Source: Cryptomeria japonica
Lineage: Eukaryota; Streptophyta; Pinopsida; Cupressales; Cupressaceae
Length of the DNA stretch: 64,000 nucleotides
Assembly: GCF_030272615.1 (NCBI RefSeq)
Contig: NC_081408.1
Location: 616,400,476 to 616,464,475, forward strand
Direction of reading: 5' to 3'
In this document: positions 57,714-64,000 of the stretch, piece after piece
How the letters are laid out: every line of letters begins with the position of its first letter
Position numbering within the stretch: position 1 is the first letter of the stretch
The notes under the pieces: generated by a model
What the model saw: the letters and a program-made list of their open reading frames with translations, nothing else
Database searches by the model: none
Told to the model about the DNA's origin: nothing
Translations under genes and position numbers: made by a program

Positions 57714-57721
57714 GTATAAAT
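57714..57721 (+). promoter_or_regulatory. TATA box candidate for the antisense PMD gene of element E
   Basis: GGGGTATAAATGGGG lies ~97 bp upstream of the exon 1 ATG (57818), in a G-rich setting and between the LTR and the gene. The spacing allows a start site ~30 bp downstream and a short leader. The first ~300 bp between LTR and TATA also hold a 9-bp inverted repeat (TCGAGAGAT 57513 / ATCTCTCGA 57550). Confidence 0.55.
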
Positions 57722-57817
57722 GGGGTGAAAGGGGGTAAAATAGGATCATTTGTGACCGCGACCAGTTGAAAACAAGAGCTCTGACAGTGACATTTGGAGG
57801 AGCAACGAGGAGCTACG

Positions 57818-60571
57818 ATGCCGTTTCCGATCACCGAGCATCGATTTGAGCGAGTCCGCCGGTACCAGCGCCCAGCCGACTATGGACCAGCGGTACGCAA
57901 ATTCGAAAACTCACTTTTTATGCATTGTTGGTATGTTTTTAGCTAAGTCCAAGTCAAGTCGGAGCAAGAGCGCTGGAACTAGGTTTTTAGCGCTTTTGCT
58001 ACATGAATTAGCGCTATTGTGCCGCAATAGCGCTTTTGTAGGCTAGTTTTAGCGCTTTTGCACGTATTTAGCGCTTTTGTAGGCAAGTTTGAGCGCTTTT
58101 GATAAATTAGCGCTACGGTATAGTTAATTGAGCGCTATTGGACTGTAATAGCGCTATTGTAGAGTGGTTTTAGCGCTTTTGTGTTTGTAGCGCTATTGTA
58201 GGGTTGTTTGAGCGCTAGTGATATTGTTGTAACGCTATTGTTCAGAATGAGCGCTTTTGTAGATTAAATAGCGCTTTTGTCTTAGGATAACAAGATGCCC
58301 CAGTTTCGGACAAAACAAATCTCCTGATGCCTAGCGATGGATGGATGATGAGGTGAAGTGGGAGTTGTTTTGAACCATAGCAGCCCGATGAGACTTAGGT
58401 CATTTGTTAGGAGAAATGCCTGTTGAAGTCTAGGCGGCCATGATTGCTTACCTGTTGAGACCCGAAGATACTTGATCAAAGTATCTGATGATAGTCTAGG
58501 TTTAAACTTAAGAAAGTTTGATAACAAAACAACTGATGGTGTTTGGATGAACGTCTATGTGCAGGAGGATCTACGCGTGTTGCAGTTACGCGAGCGCCAC
58601 CCCGCGACACAGGGGTTGCGAGATCGTTTGACTCAGCTAGAGATAGATTGTATTGCGGCGACTGGGCTCTATGAGGTGATGCATATGCCCGTGATTCGGA
58701 TGAATCACGGTCTGATTACAGCATTAGCAGAGCGATGGCACAGTGAGACTTGCACGTTCCATCTGCCTCAGGGAGAGATGACGGTGACTTTAGAGGACGT
58801 GTGGCGTATTCTTCGGATTTTGATTCGAGGGCAACTGGTGACATATGATCGATCTTAGGGGACGGTGTCTTGCCAGAGGATATTTGATGAGGATGTATAC
58901 ATTGATGATGGGTCGATCGCATGGGAGGATATAGCGGCACTATATGAGCCCCTTCCAGCAGTATTGTCAGGGATCGTGGGAGGACTTTTGTGTCCAGACA
59001 GGCGGTCACATGGATTGGCGGTCGGATGGGGACAGGTGATAGAGATGATGGTGACAGAGGGGACCCGATATGCCTGGGGGCCGTGCGTGTTAGCGCACAT
59101 GTATCAGGAGTTACACGAGGTAGTGTACAGAGGGCGGGGGTCTCTAGCAGTGGGCATGACGTTGCTGCATGTGTGGGCATGGGAGCACCTACCAGTGACT
59201 CGACCAGTGAGTCTGAGATTCCAAGCCGTGGACCAGCCCTATATGTTCATGTATAGTGGTATGATGAGCCAGCCCCACTTGGGGAAGCTAGAGTGGTGGA
59301 GGCGGGCATTAGATGATTTAGATGCAGTGATATGGCGGCCATACTTGGAGTGTGAGCCATGGGAGGATGATGCGGAGGCACTACCTTATTGCTTCATGAC
59401 CCGATTCCTCATTGGGAGGACTTCGTATCACGTGGAGAGACAGGTGCCAGGACGGGTTATGAGGCAGTTTGGACGGCAGCAGGGACTGCCGAGCGGATCA
59501 GGAGAGTATGCTCGAGTTATTCGAGAGCGGTATGCATGGGGTCCAGTGCTACCATATGATCAGGCACTGGCAGAGTTCCGTACACTGCAGGCGAGGCCAT
59601 GGGATCTACGACCGAGGGTCGTTGATGCAGGGGTTACAGCAGAGTATACACAGTATCGGGCGGCGCACCCGATCCGACGGATATCAGACCCAGCTGAGCC
59701 GATCCCAGCATTTGAGGATGAGAGAGGACGAGGACGAGGACGGAGAGCAGGAGGTCGAGGAGGAGGAGATGGAGGAGGATGTGGAGGAGGAGGAGGAGGA
59801 GGAGGTGGTGGAGGTGGAGGAGGTGGAGGAGGTTTGGGGATGCCGAGGCAGCGGAGAGGGAGAGGTGGACTACCTCTGCAGATATCACAGGGACCGTTGA
59901 TGCAGGGAGGAGTGCAGCTGAGTGGGAGGGGGATGGAGAGAGAGATCCCGATGGATACAGGTGCAGGGGAGGGTGGTGCAGGGGAGTGTGGTGCAGGGGA
60001 GGGACCTAGTGGAGGGGGTGATACAGGTGCAGCAGCCATGGACATGGGGGAGGGAGCTACTGGGGATCTGCGGGAGCATATGATAGGTTATTTGCAGACC
60101 CGGGTAGAGAGATTAGAGGCGGAGGTAGCAGCTAGAGATGTGCAGCTATTTGCACGTGAGTCAGAGCTGACGGTGGTGCTGCGGGAGAGAGATACTGCGG
60201 TGGAGAGATTGGCAGAGCTGCAGGAGAGAGTGCGGATTGGTGCACAGGGGCCTTCAGGAGAGGTTATGAGGGAGATACGGCGAGCACAGGCGGAGATAGA
60301 GTACTGGCGGGGGTTATATGAGCAGGTGGTACCGATTAGCCAACGAGCTCTCAGTTACTCACAGATGCGGCAGGCCAGATCCGAGCGATCACAGAGGATG
60401 CAAAGCAGTGGGGGAGTGATGGGTCCTTTGCGGCAGGATAGATCAGGAGATGCAGGAGGGAGTGGGGGTTCGATGAGGCCTCCACGGAGAGATGGATTAG
60501 GTGGTGCCGGTACCAGTGGTGGAGTAGGTAGGGGTGGGGCAGGTACAGCATCTGGCCAGAGCGGCATTTGA
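57818..60571 (+). pseudogene. Plant mobile domain (PMD) protein gene of element E, two exons, one premature stop
   Basis: Exon 1 57818-57892 (25 codons, ERVRRYQRPADYGPA), GT donor at 57893; intron to 58564; exon 2 58565-60571 after a CAG acceptor. Phase 0 at both sides; ~693 residues in all. The PMD spans ~26-330 with RWHSETCTFHLPQGE and TVTLEDVWRILRI near its start and WAWEHLP and YEQYR/TQYRAAHP-like blocks later. A poly-Gly and Arg-rich hinge (59700-59840), a Gly/Ala-rich stretch and a coiled-coil segment (ARDVQLFARESELTVVLRER) follow. A single TAG at 58856-58858 interrupts exon 2; otherwise it is open, unlike the copy in L. It lies antisense to its host element. Function in the element is unknown; host PMD proteins (MAIN/MAIL1) act in the nucleus in gene and TE silencing (family knowledge). 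Confidence 0.82.
57968..58280. repeat. AGCGCT-centred repeat array inside the PMD intron of element E
   Basis: Fifteen perfect AGCGCT hexamers plus one AACGCT in ~310 bp, mostly as TAGCGCTTTTGTAG or TAGCGCTATTGTAG at 15-30 bp spacing. The hexamer is its own reverse complement. The array fills the middle of the 672-bp intron. Confidence 0.93.
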
Positions 60572-61084
60572 GAGAGCATTTTTGCATACATGTGTTGTAT
60601 CATTGTCTATTTTTGGACTGTATCTTGGATGGCTTTTTGGTAGCCGATTTTGTAGACTTCATTGTACTCTGATTATGAGTTGATATATATGAGGAGATCC
60701 CATATTGTGATGATTATGCATGTGATGATGTATGGATGTTTATGGATGTGTATGATTTATTGCTTAGAGGTATATGTGTTCATGGATGCATTTGATGAGA
60801 TGTTTCTTTTATGCATGTTTTTATGATGATTTATGATGTTGTATACTGACATATGAATGCAGAGTTATATATATATGATGTATTTGATTTGTGATGTAAT
60901 GCTTTATGTATGGAATGCCATGATGATAATATGCTTATGCTGGATTTTATGAACAGGATTTTTGATGTTTCCTATTGCGATGCAACGATAAGATGATTTA
61001 TGTGATGATGTCAATGCAATGGTTTTGAATGAATGATATATATGTATAAATATGCATCTAGATGTGTTTAGATGAATGTAATAC

Positions 61085-61260
61085 GGATAAACAAATGTTT
61101 AAGTGCAAATGTTTATATGATAATGTGGTAAATGAATGTAAATGGATAAACAAATGTAAAGTACAAATGTTTATATGATGATATTAAAATGAATGCAGAT
61201 GGATAAACAAATGTAAAGTACAAGTGTTTATATGATAATGCCTAAATGAATGATTTTAAA
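61085..61260. repeat. Tandem repeat, three ~58-bp units
   Basis: Units begin near 61085, 61144 and 61201 with GGATAAACAAATGT, then AAGT.CAA.TGTTTATATGA. Confidence 0.85.
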
Positions 61261-62694
61261 TGCGTTTTAAATATGTTTGTAAGTGCAAATGATAATGGGA
61301 TGATACGATAACTGATGGGGATAATAACTGCTCCTTAATGTAATGATAATAAATGCAATGTGAAATGAATCCTAACAGGAGCATTATAAGATACTTAGTA
61401 ATGAATGAATGCATCCTTTTACTATAAAGAGATGAATGCAAATAATAAATGATGAAAAGTGTAATAAAATGATAATGGATAATTGATATGAAATGAATGC
61501 TTATTAAATGATGTAATACAACCAAAGACAAATTTTATCTCATGAGTGGATCTAATTATGTATGATTGACGCAATGATGCAAATGTTTTTAATGAAAACT
61601 AATGGCAACAGTGAACGATATGCAATGTTTAAGTTTGTTAAAATGACATGAATGGACATAATGCAAGATGCACCTAAATGTAATGATGATATGATTATGA
61701 AGAATGCAAGGTTTTTAAGACTTTGCATGATGCATTGATGATGTATCAGAGTACTCGGTCGTGATTGTATCCAAGACCAGTTTTTATTTAGTCATTTGTG
61801 CATGTAAAAGCCTATATATGAATGAATGAGTGGATGGGTGATATGCAACAGAATGCGAGATATAAATAGATGAGGTGAAATGACGATCCATAGTGCTCTA
61901 TTTTCATCATTGAGCTTTAAAATGTTGGAAGAGAATACAAGCATCTTGACACAATAATTCAAGATGACCTGAGTATTTCTTTCATGGATTTTAATATAGC
62001 AAGTTAATACAAACGACTTGATATAAGGGTCAAGTCGACCAGAGTATTGCTTGCGGAACAGATAAGGATTATCTCCATTTGTGCATGACTTGGATCGTCC
62101 TCCTTGACCTTAGGCTGATCAGATCCTGAGACAAGTGCATACCATACTAAGAAAATAAAAACCTTTATCCAATTGGGAGGAAGAGGAACCAAAGAATGAG
62201 TATTGTACCTGCAACCAAACAGCATATTTACATAAAGAATAAAGAATAAGGATCCTTGGTAATGGCTCATGCCCATATGGTCGAGGTATACGCTGTAGTC
62301 AGCAAGCCGTAGTGATCTATGACTACATTTTGCATAAGATCATGTAGCTTAGTGAACTTCCCACGTAGACACCATTAGTACATGCCCCAGAACTTCATCG
62401 GAAATAATGTGCAAATGATACAAAACAATGCTGCAAGATCCTGATACAGATAAACGAATGATTGTACTCACGAATCAACCAAGCATTTGATAGCTTAACA
62501 TAATTTTCTTGTCAAAGAAAATGTCACTTTTGTCTTTGTTTTGGTAAGGAAGGATGCATCCTTGTTTTAAAGACAGGTTTGATTTGTTGATGTTGATTGT
62601 TTTGGTTGATTGGTAAATGGTCAGTGTGTGAGTAGTTGTCAATGTTTGTTTTGTATCTGATCGGATGAATATGTACAAGGTGTTGTCATGTTTT

Positions 62695-62815
62695 TGGGTG
62701 ATTTTCGATGGTTTTTCAATGTTTTTTGGATTTTTGTGAGACATTTTTGCATGTTTTTTTTGGATTTTGTGTTGAGACATTTTTGCATGTTTTTTTTGGA
62801 TTTTGATGATTGCTT
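62695..62815. repeat. Short tandem repeat, ~2.5 units of ~40 bp
   Basis: GAGACATTTTTGCATGTTTT followed by TTTTGGATTTT occurs twice, preceded by a partial TTTTTTGGATTTTTGTGAGA. It occupies the same post-integrase position as the 29-bp array in element L. Confidence 0.75.
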
Positions 62816-63228
62816 GAATGAAGAACTTAATGAACCATAAGACAATGTAGAATCCACTTCCATCAATAGGTTAAGGGTATTGCCCCCAGTTTGTAGACCG
62901 GACTATGAAAAGGTGGGATGCTAGACGCGTGGAGTACTTTCTTAATTGCAGATCAAATAACAAGCCATGGTTGGGATAGATGGATGTATGTGTGCATGAA
63001 TGTGATCGCAACGAGCCTGAAAGATACTGGAGCCATTGCCTTTACGAGTGGTGCCTGTTTGCCAGGTTTTCACCATCGCACTTACCCAAGGTGCCACCGG
63101 AGTGTTTGTTCACTGTTTGGATGCATGATTTTTCTTTACTTTTTTGAATGTTTTTGTATTTTCTTCAGGACATTTTCTGAATGTTTTTGATATTTTCTGA
63201 TATGCAAGGGAGTTGGATGCCTTGTACC

Positions 63229-64000
63229 TTAGGTATAAAACCGTTTGAGGTGCATGCTATTGATTGGATCTGCGAGCGGTTCTCCTTCTGAAGTAGCCAA
63301 CTGATATGCCCCGGACCCGAACACAGCAGTGACAACATATGGGCCCAGCTAGTTTGATTCAAACTTACCCTGATGTTCTTTGTTTGGTTGGTTGCGAGGA
63401 TTCTCTTGTAGAACAAGATCACCTACCTCAAATGTACGAGGTCTAACTCGGTGATTGTAGCTTCTGCTCATGCGCTGCTGATAGGCTTTGAGGTGATTGT
63501 ATGCAGCTTGTCGTTTCTCATCAAGTAACTCTAAGTCCTGAAGACGGGATACTCTGTAAGTTTCATCATCGATGAGATTATGCAAGGAAACTCGTAATGA
63601 TGGTATCTCAACCTCAATAGGTAAGATAGCTTCTGCACCATAGACTAATGAATAAGGAGTTGCACCTGTAGGGGTTCGAATGCTAGTGCGATATGCCCAT
63701 AATGCTGGATTCAATTGAACATGCCAATCACGACCGGCATCATTGACTGTCTTCTTTAGGATCCTCAGTATGTTTTTATTGGATGCTTCGGCCTGACCAT
63801 TGCCTTGTGGGTAATAGGGAGTGGAAAAGCGGTGTTGGATATGAAATTTCTCACAGAGCTCACGGACATCCTGATTTTTGAAAGGAAGACCATTATCTGT
63901 GATGATGGACATGGGCACACCATACCGGCAGATGATGTAGTTGAGGATGAATGAGGCGATCTACTTGCCGGTGACTTGGGTAAGTGGAACAGCTTCAATC
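63229..64000 (-). pseudogene. Ty3/gypsy integrase of element E, C-terminal half, continues past the window
   Basis: Integrase inserts element cDNA. Visible: CRYGVPMSIITDNGLPFKN with the second catalytic Asp intact; YYPQGNGQAEASNK with the catalytic Glu intact; LNPALWAYRTSIRTPTGATP; RVRPRTFEVGDLV and a C-terminal block ending HLKRFYT followed by a stop (63229-63231). Two in-frame amber stops occur, near 63960 (where Gln is usual) and 63346-63348 (where Trp is usual). It is much better preserved than the homologue at 1-1120. Confidence 0.88.

Larger units (their letters stand above)
60572..63228. other. AT-rich spacer of element E with short tandem repeats
   Basis: No supported ORF. The 60660-61080 and 61260-61760 parts are rich in ATGATG/AATGAATG words. 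Clear tandem repeats are listed separately. It includes the 3' flank of the PMD gene on the + strand and the post-integrase region on the - strand. Confidence 0.5.
55994..64000 (-). mobile_element. Element E: Ty3/gypsy (Tat-like) element, 3' half in the window
   Basis: On the - strand: integrase (from beyond 64000 to 63229), spacer with short tandem repeats (63228-60572), PMD gene on the opposite strand (57818-60571 +), polypurine tract, then 3' LTR (57405 to 55994). It has the same plan as element L but is better preserved. Its insertion removed or displaced the 5' part of element D. Confidence 0.82.

Noticed and set aside
57968-58280. CRISPR-like reading of the AGCGCT array
   Set aside because: Units are short and irregularly spaced, there are no unique equal-length spacers, and the setting is a plant intron.
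59560-60045. Pro-rich - strand ORF of 161 codons
   Set aside because: It is the reverse-strand shadow of the GGA-rich Gly hinge of the PMD gene.
1-64000. tRNA, rRNA or organellar DNA
   Set aside because: No cloverleaf, conserved rRNA block or plastid/mitochondrial gene was recognised on either strand by eye.

Overview
This is a repeat-dense nuclear segment of a seed plant, most likely a large-genome gymnosperm or similar. The evidence is a single GT-AG-spliced host gene surrounded by degenerate Ty3/gypsy and Ty1/copia elements, initiator-Met primer sites, AT-rich long introns, and no bacterial-type gene order. I saw no rRNA, tRNA or CRISPR locus. All statements are by eye; nothing was searched or aligned computationally.

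Layout. 1-7877: 3' half of a + strand Ty3/gypsy element (L): broken integrase, spacer with a tandem array, an antisense spliced plant mobile domain (PMD) gene, polypurine tract and 3' LTR. 8881-12843 (-): the only intact host gene, a six-exon plant O-fucosyltransferase family gene predicted at 511 aa. 12844-16874: intergenic. 16880-25299 (-): a complete but non-autonomous Ty3/gypsy element (A) with ~1.66 kb LTRs and a perfect GGAAG target duplication. 25305-27845: degenerate DNA.

27846-55993 is a nest of sirevirus-like Ty1/copia elements (B, C, D). They show multiple AAAGGGGGAGA-type polypurine tracts and a related env-like ORF, and none shows pol. C (30663-48042, duplication CCTTG) sits inside the env-like ORF of B. 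The 5' LTR of C is split in four by three independent insertions, each with its own duplication: a 9.9 kb CACTA-like element (30859-40769, TGG), a small LTR element F (40843-42866, ATATG) and a copia element G (43096-45356, GATAA). D is inserted in the 3' LTR of B, and element E interrupts D.

55994-64000 (E, - strand) is a second Ty3/gypsy element with the same plan as L. It has an LTR, a polypurine tract, an antisense two-exon PMD gene with its own TATA box, a repeat-bearing spacer and an integrase that runs off the window.

The two strongest discoveries are as follows. (1) Inside the CACTA-like element lies a near-perfect ~1.2 kb inverted repeat with a 30-nt loop. Both arms encode part of a DRM-type de novo DNA methyltransferase, the enzyme class that executes RNA-directed DNA methylation. 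If transcribed, it would fold into a long hairpin able to yield small RNAs against the host silencing enzyme. (2) Two divergent Ty3/gypsy elements carry the same antisense, spliced, promoter-bearing PMD gene. The single intron of each holds a dense array built on a different 6-bp palindrome (CAATTG in L, AGCGCT in E).
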